Notes under the pieces: generated by a model
Databases searched by the model: none
What the model was told of the DNA's origin: nothing
What the model saw: the letters and a program-made list of their open reading frames with translations, nothing else
Translations under genes and position numbers: made by a program
Shown here: positions 49,683 to 59,387 of the stretch, piece by piece
How the letters are laid out: every line of letters begins with the position of its first letter
How positions within the stretch are numbered: position 1 is the first letter of the stretch
Source: Clostridia bacterium
GTDB lineage: Bacteria; Bacillota; Clostridia; Christensenellales; Borkfalkiaceae
Assembly (NCBI GenBank): GCA_900767195.1
Contig: CAAFYG010000078.1
Coordinates: 18,341 to 82,340 of the forward strand
DNA: 64,000 nucleotides
Direction: 5' to 3'

Positions 49683-50281
49683 TGTATTTCTTCCTTTTTA
49701 ATAAAACATTTTTTCGCGGAAAGCGCAAATTTTTTCGTAAGAACGAAAATATTTGCCGTCGCCGCTTTGCACCCGTACCCCGTAAAAATGCACAGTCCCG
49801 CTAAAATCAGTCCGCCCGAAAGCGCCGCCAAACCCGAAGCCGCGTTGCCGTGCGCAAACGTCACGATACACGCCGGCACGGCGGCAATTGCCCCGGCAAT
49901 CAGCGAAACGAATACCGACCACAGCGCAACGATCAGCGAGCAAAGCACGATATACATCGAGAAAAACACGGCTGCGGCGGCAATCGCCAGCGAAAGCCAG
50001 ATCGGCGAACCGAGAACGATCAGCACGATTTCCCACGTTTTCAGCCGCCGTTTCGGCTTGATTCTCTCTTTCACCAGCCGCGTCAGGGGAATATCCGCGA
50101 TAATCTGCGCCGCAATCTCGTCCGCGCCGCCTATCTCGGCAACGGCTTCTTCTTCCGTCCGCCCGTCTTCCGTCCTGTCGTCGATCATTTCGCCGTAAAA
50201 AGCGAGCCGTTCTTCGATTTCGTCTTTCGGCAACCCCGAAAGCCGCTTTTTCAACGCGCCTAAAAATTCCTGTTTGTTCAT
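49679..50281 (-). CDS. DUF1700 membrane protein
   Basis: 200 residues. N-terminal MNKQEFLGALKKRLSGLPKDEIEERLAFYGEMIDDR is the signature of DUF1700 (HAAS-like) proteins, followed by about four membrane helices. An in-frame upstream ATG was rejected: the chosen ATG overlaps the padR stop by 4 bp and matches the family start. The PadR-DUF1700-DUF4097 unit is common in Firmicutes and is thought to sense envelope state; the molecular function is unknown. Confidence 0.9.
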   Translation of the reverse strand: MNKQEFLGALKKRLSGLPKDEIEERLAFYGEMIDDRTEDGRTEEEAVAEIGGADEIAAQIIADIPLTRLVKERIKPKRRLKTWEIVLIVLGSPIWLSLAIAAAAVFFSMYIVLCSLIVALWSVFVSLIAGAIAAVPACIVTFAHGNAASGLAALSGGLILAGLCIFTGYGCKAATANIFVLTKKFALSAKKCFIKKEEIQ

Positions 50282-50595
50282 TGCCGTTCGTCCTCCTTGA
50301 TAACAAATTGATAAATCGACGTCACTTCGCGCCACTCGCTTTTAAAATCTTCGATCCGACCGAGCCCCGCCCGCGTGATATGATAGTATTTCCGCAGCCT
50401 GCCGTCGTGTTCCGAAGTGCGCACCGTCAAAAGCCCCGCGGCTTCAAGCCGTTTGAGTATCGTGTACAGCGTCGATTCAGACATTTCCAGATACGGCTTC
50501 ATGTCTTTGATGATTTTATAGCCGTAAGAATCTTCGTTTTTAATCGCCGCAAGCACGCACACGTCAAGCAGACCTCGCTTTAATTGAGCGTCCAT
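50278..50595 (-). CDS. PadR-family transcriptional regulator
   Basis: 105 residues with the winged helix typical of PadR: LDVCVLAAIKNEDSYGYKII, SESTLYTILKRLEAAGL and RLRKYYHITRAG. The short type (PadR-s2) represses its own operon until an inducer or membrane signal is sensed. It starts the DUF1700-DUF4097 operon; an ATAC...GTAT dyad overlaps its promoter. Confidence 0.92.
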   Translation of the reverse strand: MDAQLKRGLLDVCVLAAIKNEDSYGYKIIKDMKPYLEMSESTLYTILKRLEAAGLLTVRTSEHDGRLRKYYHITRAGLGRIEDFKSEWREVTSIYQFVIKEDERQ

Positions 50596-50619
50596 CGCAT
50601 ACCTCCTTTTACGCTATAC

Positions 50620-50648
50620 ATCATATCACGAAGTATTCGCCTTGTCAA
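50620..50648 (-). promoter_or_regulatory. Promoter of the PadR-DUF1700-DUF4097 operon
   Basis: Minus strand TTGACA (50648-50643), 17 bp, TATGAT (50625-50620); ATAC and GTAT, 13 bp apart, flank the -10 and may be the PadR operator. Confidence 0.8.
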
Positions 50649-50680
50649 GCGTTTTTACAGTTGTTTTTAAAAATGATTCA

Positions 50681-50713
50681 AAAAAAATCGGCAGAGAAAA
50701 AATATTCTCTGCC
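50681..50713 (-). terminator. Terminator of the ferredoxin-like gene
   Basis: Minus strand GGCAGAGAA, loop TATTTTT, TTCTCTGCC, then a T-tract of seven or more. Confidence 0.8.
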
Positions 50714-50736
50714 TTTAAAATATAGAAAAATACAAA

Positions 50737-51495
50737 TCAAACGCCGATAATTTTTCCGTCCGTCGAGATGGTAATCACCTGTCGGGGTACGAATTTTCCG
50801 CTGTTTTTCAGCGCGTTTTCGGCGGCGCGTTGCAGTCCGCCGCAGCACGGCACTTCCATGCGCACGATCGTCACTTCTTTTATATCGTTGCGCGAAAAAA
50901 TTTCTGTCAGCCGCGCTTCGTAATCGAAATCGTCGAGTTTTGGGCAGCCGATCAGCGTGATTCTGCCTTTCATAAAGCTTTCGTGCATGCCCGCATACGC
51001 GTAAGCCGTGCAGTCCGCCGCAATCAGAATTTTCGCGTTTTCAAAGCACGGCGCGGTAGGGGGCAGCAAGCGGATCTGGCAGGGAAATTGCATCAGCCGC
51101 GAAGGCATGTTCTGATAAAATTCCCCCACCATAGGCGGAACGAACGCGTTTTTGTCGCTTTCTTCCGCGCTTTCTTCTCGGCGCGGATAGATCAGGCGAT
51201 GCCCCGGGCAACCGCCGCGCGCGGGCATGTTTCCGCTTTGTTTCTTTTCGGCGGCAAGCCGTTTTTTATTTTCTTCCACCGCTTTTTCGTCGTAAGCGGC
51301 AGCTTCGCGCTCGGTGAAAGTAATCGCGCCCGCGGGGCAGGCGGGCAGACAATCGCCGAACCCGTCGCAGTAATCGTCGCGCAGCAGTTTCGCCTTGCCG
51401 TCCACCATGCCGATCGCGCCTTCGTGACAAGCCGCCGCGCACGCGCCGCAGCCGTTGCATTTTTCTTCGTTGATGTGAATGATTTTTCTCTTCAT
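50737..51495 (-). CDS. 4Fe-4S dicluster ferredoxin-domain protein
   Basis: 252 residues. Two N-terminal clusters: CNGCGACAAACHEGA (about 13-27) and CDGFGDCLPACPAGA (about 43-57), the second with a modified spacing. The rest is a Cys-poor domain with LLPPTAPCFENAKILIAADC, IGCPKLDDFDYEARL and MEVPCCGGLQRAAENA, a pattern seen in ATP-binding/ferredoxin-like proteins of anaerobes. It may pass electrons or bind a cluster with the CCGG motif. Monocistronic, ribosome binding site AAAGGAG. Function not established. Confidence 0.85.
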   Translation of the reverse strand: MKRKIIHINEEKCNGCGACAAACHEGAIGMVDGKAKLLRDDYCDGFGDCLPACPAGAITFTEREAAAYDEKAVEENKKRLAAEKKQSGNMPARGGCPGHRLIYPRREESAEESDKNAFVPPMVGEFYQNMPSRLMQFPCQIRLLPPTAPCFENAKILIAADCTAYAYAGMHESFMKGRITLIGCPKLDDFDYEARLTEIFSRNDIKEVTIVRMEVPCCGGLQRAAENALKNSGKFVPRQVITISTDGKIIGV

Positions 51496-51593
51496 TCGTA
51501 ATTTCTCCTTTGCGTTTCAATTATACCACAGAAAAGCGCGTTTGCAAAGCAAATAAAGCTGAAAACCATGGGAAACGGCGGAAAAAATTTCCA

Positions 51594-51617
51594 AGAAAAA
51601 CCCCGCCCGAAGGCGGG
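51594..51617 (-). terminator. Terminator of holB-ricT
   Basis: Minus strand CCCGCC, tetraloop TTCG, GGCGGG, then GTTTTTC. Confidence 0.85.
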
Positions 51618-51649
51618 ATAAAAAGTCTGAATGAATAAACCGTTGCGTT

Positions 51650-52759
51650 TTAATTAAAAATCGAAGAGCTGTCGAAAACTTCGGCTTTCCGATCGGAACG
51701 CGGCTTTTCGCCTGTCTCATTTTCACCGCCGTTGCCGCCGTTATTGCCGTTTCTGCCGTTGCCGTTCGCGCCGCCCCGATTTCCGTCGCCCGCGCCCGCG
51801 CCGCGATTTTTATTTTTCTTTTTAAAATTTTTATTGTTTTTCGCGGTATTTTGCGCGATTTGTCCGTTGTGCGAATCTCCTTGCTCCGCAGAAATGATTT
51901 CGCCGTCGTCGGTATCGTCGGAATCGTTCGCGGCGTTTTGCGCGGGTTTTTTAAAGCGCAGATCCGAAACGTTGTAATCGCGGTAAGACATATTGCCCGC
52001 ATTGTCGGCAATACGCAGTTTCGCCGTCATTTTCAGCATATTTACGGAAACCACCGTGCCTGTGCCGTCCGCCGAAGAGGCTTCCGCGCCGATTTTCGGC
52101 ACGTTTTTGAAAGCTTCGGCGTAGTAATCGTTTTCGTAGCTTAAGCAGCACATCAGTCTGCCGCAAAGACCGCTGATTTTTCCGGGATTTAACGAAAGTC
52201 CCTGATTTTTCGCCATTTTAATGGAAACTTTTTTAAATTCGGGCATATTTCCCGCGCAGCAGCACACTCTGCCGCAAGGGGCGATGCCGCCGAGATATTT
52301 CGTTTCGTCGCGCGTGCCTACCTGCCTGAGCTCGATGCGGTTTCTGAAAGTTGCCGCAAGAGCGCGCACCAGCTCGCGGAAGTCCACGCGGTTCGGCGAA
52401 GTGAAGAAGAAGGTAATTTTCGATCCGTCGAACGCATATTCGCAGTCTACAAGCTTCATTTCAAGACCAAGCTCGATAATTTTTTTGCGGCAGACATCCA
52501 TTGCTTCCGGTTTTTTTTCCTGACACGCTTCGTAAAATTCCGTGTCCTTTTCCGTGGCGATCCGCACCACCCTTTTTAAAGGCGGCGTAATTTCCGAATC
52601 TTCTATTTCTTTTTCGGGATAAGCCACCCAGGCGTATTCGATTCCTTTTGCCGTTTCCACGATCACGGGCATGTTGCGCTTGTACTCGTCGCCGGGTTTT
52701 GGCGCAAAGTAGTAAAGTTTGCCGCCGCTTTTAAATTTGATCACCGTTACTTTTGTCAT
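51650..52759 (-). CDS. ricT: RicT, PSP1-domain component of the Y-complex
   Basis: 369 residues. PSP1 domain with the iron-sulfur ligands in APCGRVCCCAGN and CGRLMCCLSYENDYY, and DSTRIGTRDETKYLGG-like residues before. RicT helps RNase Y mature mRNAs, and in B. subtilis lies next to holB as here. The C-terminal about 95 residues are Asn/Gly/Lys/Arg-rich (NRGGANGNGRNGNNGGNGG), absent in B. subtilis-type RicT. The start overlaps the holB stop by 4 bp. Confidence 0.92.
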   Translation of the reverse strand: MTKVTVIKFKSGGKLYYFAPKPGDEYKRNMPVIVETAKGIEYAWVAYPEKEIEDSEITPPLKRVVRIATEKDTEFYEACQEKKPEAMDVCRKKIIELGLEMKLVDCEYAFDGSKITFFFTSPNRVDFRELVRALAATFRNRIELRQVGTRDETKYLGGIAPCGRVCCCAGNMPEFKKVSIKMAKNQGLSLNPGKISGLCGRLMCCLSYENDYYAEAFKNVPKIGAEASSADGTGTVVSVNMLKMTAKLRIADNAGNMSYRDYNVSDLRFKKPAQNAANDSDDTDDGEIISAEQGDSHNGQIAQNTAKNNKNFKKKNKNRGAGAGDGNRGGANGNGRNGNNGGNGGENETGEKPRSDRKAEVFDSSSIFN

Positions 52760-53736
52760 ATTTGTTTCCTTCCGGCAATCATTTTGCCGACTAAAATCTC
52801 TAAAATCTGCGGAAACGAGCCGTTGAAAAACAGCTGTTTTTCGGCTGCGGAAATGAAATTCAGCACTTTTAAAAGCTTGCCTTTTTCATATAAAGAAGCC
52901 AGTCGTTTCACGCTTTCGTTGTCGTTTGAAGAGTTGAAAGACGAAAGTTCCCCGCGTTCTTCGGCTATTTTTCTTTTCAGCGCGTCGAAAAAAAGATTGC
53001 CGAGCGCAGACAGAAGTTCTTTCGGGTATTTGGTTGCGCCGTACTCTCTCACGAGGTAGGGCAGCGACGCCGAAGAGCAAAAGCACAAAGAACGGGCCGC
53101 TTGCGTAATCAGCCGAAAATATCCGCCCGAAACAAGCTCAACGGCTTTTCCGGGAATCCCGCCCGAAGATTTTGCGCAAAGCGCGGCGTCGTCGGCGGAA
53201 AGCGAAGAAACGGTTCTTAAAAGAAAGTTTGAAATTTCGTCATCGGAAAACGGCGGAATTTCAATCTTTTCCACGCGTGAAAGCACCGTAGAAAGCACGG
53301 AAAAACGGTTTGTCGCGCCGAGCAGAAATCTCACCCCGTCGGGCGGTTCTTCCAGCATTTTCAGCATTTTATTCTGTGCTTCTTTGGTAGAATCCGAAAA
53401 GTCTCCGATCACGAATAATTTTGTTTTGCCTTCCACGGGGCGAAGAAAACATTCTTCTTCCGCCGTTTCCGCTTTTTCCACGGTGAATTTTTTGCCCTCT
53501 TCCGGGAAGAACAAACAATCGGCGAAGGCTTCTTTCTGAATTAAAGAAGATACGCGTTCGCGATCGGCAGATGAAGGAAAGTCGTTTTCGAAAAAGAGCG
53601 GCGCAAAGATTTTGAGCGCGTTACGCAGATACGCGGGATCGGGAAACAATAAAAGATACGCATGGCGAAGCTCGCCGCGCGAAGCGTACAATTCCAATGT
53701 TTTATAAGCGTTTGTATGCTTAAAAAGTTTCTCCAT
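52756..53736 (-). CDS. holB: DNA polymerase III delta-prime subunit
   Basis: 326 residues from the ATG at 53736 (MEKLFKHTNAYKTLELYASR). The longer in-frame ORF runs through repeat sequence and is not coding. Clamp-loader signatures: KLFVIGDFSDSTKEAQNKML, LEEPPDGVRFLLGATNRFSVL and TVLSRVEKIEIPPFSD. The N-terminal HAYLLLFPDP replaces the usual HAYLFxGPxGxGK, so the nucleotide-binding loop is degenerate, as is common for delta-prime in Clostridia. Followed by ricT with a 4-bp overlap. Confidence 0.88.
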   Translation of the reverse strand: MEKLFKHTNAYKTLELYASRGELRHAYLLLFPDPAYLRNALKIFAPLFFENDFPSSADRERVSSLIQKEAFADCLFFPEEGKKFTVEKAETAEEECFLRPVEGKTKLFVIGDFSDSTKEAQNKMLKMLEEPPDGVRFLLGATNRFSVLSTVLSRVEKIEIPPFSDDEISNFLLRTVSSLSADDAALCAKSSGGIPGKAVELVSGGYFRLITQAARSLCFCSSASLPYLVREYGATKYPKELLSALGNLFFDALKRKIAEERGELSSFNSSNDNESVKRLASLYEKGKLLKVLNFISAAEKQLFFNGSFPQILEILVGKMIAGRKQI

Positions 53737-53837
53737 CCGCGTCCTCTTGAAAGGCAGAAATACAAATTTTGTATATATCGTATATATTATTATAGCACGC
53801 GCGCAAAAAAAAAGCAAGCAAAAGAAAGACTTCCTAC

Positions 53838-54095
53838 ATAAAGCCTTCCCCCGGGGGCAGGCATCGCCTGTTTTACAACGCACCCACAGGGTGTTTCGTA
53901 ACGCACCCACAGGGTGTTTCGTAACGGACTGTTGCAAACGGTTTGAAATTTTAAATAATTGCCTTTGATATAGCCTTCCCCCCGGGGGGAAGGTGGACAA
54001 AGCGAAGCTTTGGACGAATGAGGGGCGTAGTCCATTTTTGAACTTCTGAATATTTCGGAAGAAATTTCTGAAGATCAAGGGGCAGCTACATAAAC
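53838..54095 (+). repeat. Dispersed modular hairpin repeat, locus 5
   Basis: Fills the gap between sdaA and holB. Same module order as locus 4. The GTAACGCACCCACAGGGTGT segment is duplicated (53876 and 53901). The third hairpin is CAAAGC-GAA-GCTTTG (53998-54012), where locus 4 has CAAAAC-GAA-GTTTTG: both arms changed together. Ends with the AT-rich module and CAAGGGGCAGC. Confidence 0.8.
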
Positions 54096-54102
54096 AAACC
54101 GC

Positions 54103-55293
54103 TCACCGATTATACAAAGAAGCCAACCCGCCGGTGGAAGTTTCGCGGTATCGGTTATTCATATCCTTGCCCGTCTCGTACATTACTTTCACCACGTCGT
54201 CAAAAGAGATTTTGCGTTTGTTTTTCAGAGATTTCGCAAGCGTCACGGCGTTCACCGCCTCGATCGCAGCCACGGCGTTGCGTTCGATACACGGAATCTG
54301 CACCAACCCGAGTACGGGATCGCACGTCAAGCCTAAATTGTGTTCGAGCGCGATTTCTGCGGAACATTCCACGCCGTCGGAATCAAGGCAGAAAATCGAA
54401 GAGAGCGCGGCGGCGGCCATCGAGCAAGCCACGCCGACTTCCGCCTGACACCCGCATTCCGCGCCGCTGATCGAAGCGTTTTGTTTCACCACGTTTCCGA
54501 TCACGCCGGCCGCGGCAAGCGCGCATAAAATTTCGCTTTCCGGCACGTTGTAGTCTTTATACATATAGTAAAGCACCGCGGGCAGAATTCCCGCCGCGCC
54601 GCAGGTGGGCGCGGTTACGATCACGCCGTTGTCCGCGTTCTCTTCCGCCGCCGCAAACGCGTAAGAAGCGAGCTTGCGGTTTTCACGCATCACGGCGGTT
54701 TCGAATTTTGCCTCTGCGGAGTATAAAGTTTTCGCCTTGCGCGCAAGACGCAACGCCCCGGGCAGCGCGCCGCTTTTTTTAAGACCGCGTTCCACGCTTT
54801 CTTTCATCGCCCGCCACACCGTTTTCAGGTGCGAAAAAATCTCCGGCTCGTAAAATTTCACGTATTCGGCAAGCGAAAACCGATGCTGATCGAGAAACGC
54901 GCGGATCTCAGCAAAATTTTTCTGCGGGTACACCTCGGGCGTTTCGGGATAAGGCTCGCCGTCGATGATCACGCTGCCGCCGCCAACGCTTTCCGCCTCG
55001 CACACGAAAACGTTTTCGCCATGCTCCTTTTTATAAAGAGCAAGCGTATTCGGGTGCGGCAGATCTTTTTTTTCGGTATCGAAAATAATTTCCGTCCCCG
55101 CGCCGAGCACTTCTTTCAGCACCCGATCCGTGCCGTGGCCTTTCCCCGTAAGCGCAAGCGAACCGTATAAAATCGCGGTATAGTCGCCCGCGCCGCGCGT
55201 TTTCAAAGCGTAGTGCGCCACGCGTTCCGGACCGATGGTGTGCGAGCTTGAAGGCCCTCTTCCTATTTTATATAATTCATACAAAGATTTCAT
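54103..55293 (-). CDS. sdaA: L-serine ammonia-lyase, iron-sulfur type, single chain
   Basis: Converts L-serine to pyruvate and ammonia. 396 residues joining the beta (N-terminal, IGRGPSSSHTIGPERVA) and alpha (C-terminal, APTCGAAGILPAVLY) parts that are separate sdaAB/sdaAA in many Firmicutes. Cluster cysteines are in PTCGAAG, GLTCDPVLGLVQIPC and AECGCQAEVG. The start at 55293 has GGGGG; an upstream in-frame ATG would run through the tRNA. It lies directly downstream of tRNA-Gly but separated by that gene's terminator. Confidence 0.94.
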   Translation of the reverse strand: MKSLYELYKIGRGPSSSHTIGPERVAHYALKTRGAGDYTAILYGSLALTGKGHGTDRVLKEVLGAGTEIIFDTEKKDLPHPNTLALYKKEHGENVFVCEAESVGGGSVIIDGEPYPETPEVYPQKNFAEIRAFLDQHRFSLAEYVKFYEPEIFSHLKTVWRAMKESVERGLKKSGALPGALRLARKAKTLYSAEAKFETAVMRENRKLASYAFAAAEENADNGVIVTAPTCGAAGILPAVLYYMYKDYNVPESEILCALAAAGVIGNVVKQNASISGAECGCQAEVGVACSMAAAALSSIFCLDSDGVECSAEIALEHNLGLTCDPVLGLVQIPCIERNAVAAIEAVNAVTLAKSLKNKRKISFDDVVKVMYETGKDMNNRYRETSTGGLASLYNR

Positions 55294-55311
55294 AAAACCC
55301 CCGCAAAATCG

Positions 55312-55340
55312 AAAAAAACGCCTGCCGAACCCGGCAGACG
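55312..55340 (-). terminator. Terminator of tRNA-Gly
   Basis: Minus strand GTCTGCCG, loop GGTT, CGGCAGGC, then GTTTTTTT, 13 nt after the CCA end. Confidence 0.85.
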
Positions 55341-55352
55341 TCAAATCAAAGA

Positions 55353-55427
55353 TGGAGCGGGAAACGAGACTCGAACCCGCGACATTCACCTTGGCAAGGT
55401 GACGCTCTACCACTGAGCTATTCCCGC
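55353..55427 (-). tRNA. tRNA-Gly (GCC)
   Basis: 75-nt cloverleaf with encoded CCA. Acceptor GCGGGAA pairs with TTCCCGC; D arm GCTC...GAGC; anticodon stem CACCT/AGGTG with loop TTGCCAA giving anticodon GCC; T arm GCGGG-TTCGAGT-CTCGT-like with GTTCGA. Discriminator T, then CCA. Confidence 0.97.
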
Positions 55428-55443
55428 ATCTTTTAACTATGCT

Positions 55444-55473
55444 ATCATAACATAAAAAACGTTATAAAGTCAA
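55444..55473 (-). promoter_or_regulatory. Promoter of tRNA-Gly
   Basis: Minus strand TTGACT (55473-55468), 18 bp, TATGAT (55449-55444). Confidence 0.8.
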
Positions 55474-55551
55474 GCGTTTTTGCGGGGGTGCAGAAAAATG
55501 AAACAAAAATTTTTTCGCGGCGGCGTTTAGAACGCAAATCGGCGGGTTAAA

Positions 55552-55557
55552 TATAAT
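55552..55557 (+). promoter_or_regulatory. Possible -10 box of dnaK, no CIRCE seen
   Basis: TATAAT with a poor -35. The 240-bp upstream region contains no TTAGCACTC-N9-GAGTGCTAA (HrcA operator) and no hrcA or grpE gene. Confidence 0.4.
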
Positions 55558-55563
55558 CTGTAA

Positions 55564-57480
<1,917 letters not shown>

Positions 57481-57621
57481 GCCGAAAACATGCCCGAAAA
57501 AGGCAAAACGCAGGGGGTATCCCCCGCGCGAACGGAATAAACACGCGATCGGGTGCGCAGCAAAAATGCGTACCCGAATGGCGTATTATAAAGAAATAAA
57601 AAAGCACAAAGAGAAAAAATT

Positions 57622-58791
57622 ATGGCGGAAAGCAAGAAAAATTATTATGAAATTCTCGGCGTAAGCAAAACGGCGAGCGCAGACGAGATCAAAGCGGCGT
57701 ACAGAAAGCTCGCGAAGCAGTATCACCCCGATCTGCACCCCGGCGATGCGGCAGCCGCAGAAAAATTCAAAGAGATCAACGAAGCGAACGAAACGCTTTC
57801 CGATGCGCAGAAACGCAAACAGTACGATTTCGAGCTTGAACACCCGGGCATGGGCGCGGGCGGTTTCGGCGGATTTTCGGGATTCGGCGGCGACGGCGGC
57901 GGCTTCGGCGGTTTCGAAGATATATTCAGCAGCTTTTTCGGCGGCGGATTTTCGGGGTTCGGCGGCGGCGGCGCGGGCGCGGGCGGCGCGGCGCAGTCGA
58001 AAGTCGGCGAAGATATACAAAAAGAAATGACGCTTTCGTTTATGGACGCGGCGAAAGGTTGCAGAAAAACGGTTGCGTACATGCGGAATACGCCTTGCGA
58101 AAGCTGCAAAGGCACGGGCGCGAAAGACGGCACGGCGTTTAAAACGTGCGCGCGGTGCGGCGGCAAAGGCGTGGTGCAGAGCGTGCAGAACACGGTGTTC
58201 GGCAGAACGATCCGCCAGGGCGTATGCCCCGATTGCGGCGGCACGGGCAAGATCATCACGGAAAAGTGCGCGGACTGCAAAGGCAAGGGATATACCCGCA
58301 AGGAAGCGGAAATCACCTTCAACGTGCCGGCGGGCGTGAATACGGGCAGTTATATAAGAAAGCGCGGCGGCGGACATGCGGTGCAGGGCGGCGTACCGGG
58401 CGATCTGATCATCGTATTTAAGGTAGAGCCGCACAAACTTTTCGTGCGCGACAATTTCGATCTGAAAATCGACGTGCCGGTATCTTTTAAAACGGCGGCG
58501 CTCGGCGGCACGGTGAAAGTGCCTACCGTAGAAGATACGTTTGATTTCACCGTACCGGAAGGCACGCAAAGCGGGCAAATATTCACCGTAAGGGGCAAAG
58601 GGATCAAGTCGGCGAGCGGCACAACGGGCAATTTAATTATTCGCGTGATCGTGGAAGTGCCTTCGCATCTTACGCGCGAGCAAAAACGAGTTTTGGAAGA
58701 AACGGATGCCGCAATCGACTTAAAGCAGTACGATAAGCGGAAGAAGTATTCCGATGCGGTAGAAGCGCTTTACGGAAGCAAACCCTATTAA
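57622..58791 (+). CDS. dnaJ: Chaperone DnaJ (Hsp40)
   Basis: 389 residues, all classical domains: J domain with HPD (about residues 34-36, QYHPDLHPGD), long Gly/Phe-rich region (about 76-125), four zinc-finger CxxCxGxG repeats (CESCKGTG, CARCGGKG, CPDCGGTG, CADCKGKG) and C-terminal substrate domains. Stimulates DnaK ATP hydrolysis. 141 bp after dnaK. The Gly-rich region is longer than usual. A large palindrome follows at 58815-58858. Confidence 0.97.
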   Translation: MAESKKNYYEILGVSKTASADEIKAAYRKLAKQYHPDLHPGDAAAAEKFKEINEANETLSDAQKRKQYDFELEHPGMGAGGFGGFSGFGGDGGGFGGFEDIFSSFFGGGFSGFGGGGAGAGGAAQSKVGEDIQKEMTLSFMDAAKGCRKTVAYMRNTPCESCKGTGAKDGTAFKTCARCGGKGVVQSVQNTVFGRTIRQGVCPDCGGTGKIITEKCADCKGKGYTRKEAEITFNVPAGVNTGSYIRKRGGGHAVQGGVPGDLIIVFKVEPHKLFVRDNFDLKIDVPVSFKTAALGGTVKVPTVEDTFDFTVPEGTQSGQIFTVRGKGIKSASGTTGNLIIRVIVEVPSHLTREQKRVLEETDAAIDLKQYDKRKKYSDAVEALYGSKPY

Positions 58792-58814
58792 AAACGCGTT
58801 TGCATAGCGGCGCG

Positions 58815-58858
58815 CCTTGTTCGCATAAATTTGCGGGCAAATTTATGCAAAAACAAGG
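58815..58858. repeat. Large near-perfect palindrome downstream of dnaJ
   Basis: CCTTGTT (58815-58821), 1 nt, GCATAAATTTGC (58823-58834), GG, GCAAATTTATGC (58837-58848), 3 nt, AACAAGG (58852-58858): 19 pairs with a 2-nt loop. No T-tract follows. The next 120 bp, to 58977, hold no gene. Confidence 0.8.
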
Positions 58859-58984
58859 TGCTGTGCGCCTTGCGGCTTCATCTGCGTGCGCCCTTGCTCA
58901 TTTACGCTTAGTAAACTCGCGGCGGTCGTACTCGATAAATCTCGCAATCCGCACCACTCTTCAAACGCTTGAAACAATGCCATA

Positions 58985-59230
58985 AAAAAGCCTTTTCCCG
59001 GGGGCGGGCATCGCCCGTTTCGTAACGCACCCACAGGTGTTTCGTAACGGACGGTTGCAACTTGTTAGACGTTTAAAATTTTGCCTTTGATAAAGCCTTC
59101 CCCCCGGGGGGAAGGTGGACAAAACGAAGTTTTGGACGGATGAGGGGCGTAGCATTTTATGCTACGCCCATTTTTGGTTTTCTGAATGTTTTTGAAAAAA
59201 AACTTCTGAAAATCAAGGGGCGCAACTTGT
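58985..59230 (+). repeat. Dispersed modular hairpin repeat, locus 6
   Basis: Same module order as loci 4 and 5: GGGCGGGCATCGCCCG, TTTCGTAACGCACCCACAGG, TTGCCTTTGATAAAGCCTTC, GGGGGGAAGGTGGA, CAAAAC-GAA-GTTTTG (59120-59134), GGATGAGGGGCGTAGC, then an AT-rich module ending GAAAATCAAGGGGCGC. Between dnaJ and prmA. Confidence 0.8.
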
Positions 59231-59336
59231 TTTCCGATAGCAACAATTCAAACAAGGGGCAGGCGGAAAACGATTTGTTTGGGGTGTTCCGCCCAAAGTG
59301 GCGGCTACAAAAACGCCCGCCAAACTAAAAAAACGA

Positions 59337-59365
59337 TTGACAAACTTTCCCCCGCAAGCTATAAT
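59337..59365 (+). promoter_or_regulatory. Promoter of prmA-rsmE-mtaB
   Basis: TTGACA (59337-59342), 17 bp, TATAAT (59360-59365). Confidence 0.85.
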
Positions 59366-59387
59366 AATAATCGGGAGAAACGAAACC

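Noticed and set aside
53737..54078. In-frame extension of holB by 114 codons
   Set aside because: It runs through dispersed repeat locus 5 and the promoter region; the normal delta-prime N-terminus starts at 53736.
55294..55413. In-frame extension of sdaA
   Set aside because: It would be encoded by the tRNA-Gly gene and its terminator; the family start is at 55293.
57586..58578. Long minus-strand ORF opposite dnaJ
   Set aside because: A shadow of the Gly-rich coding region in the opposite frame; its translation is Ala/Arg/Phe-rich and matches no family.
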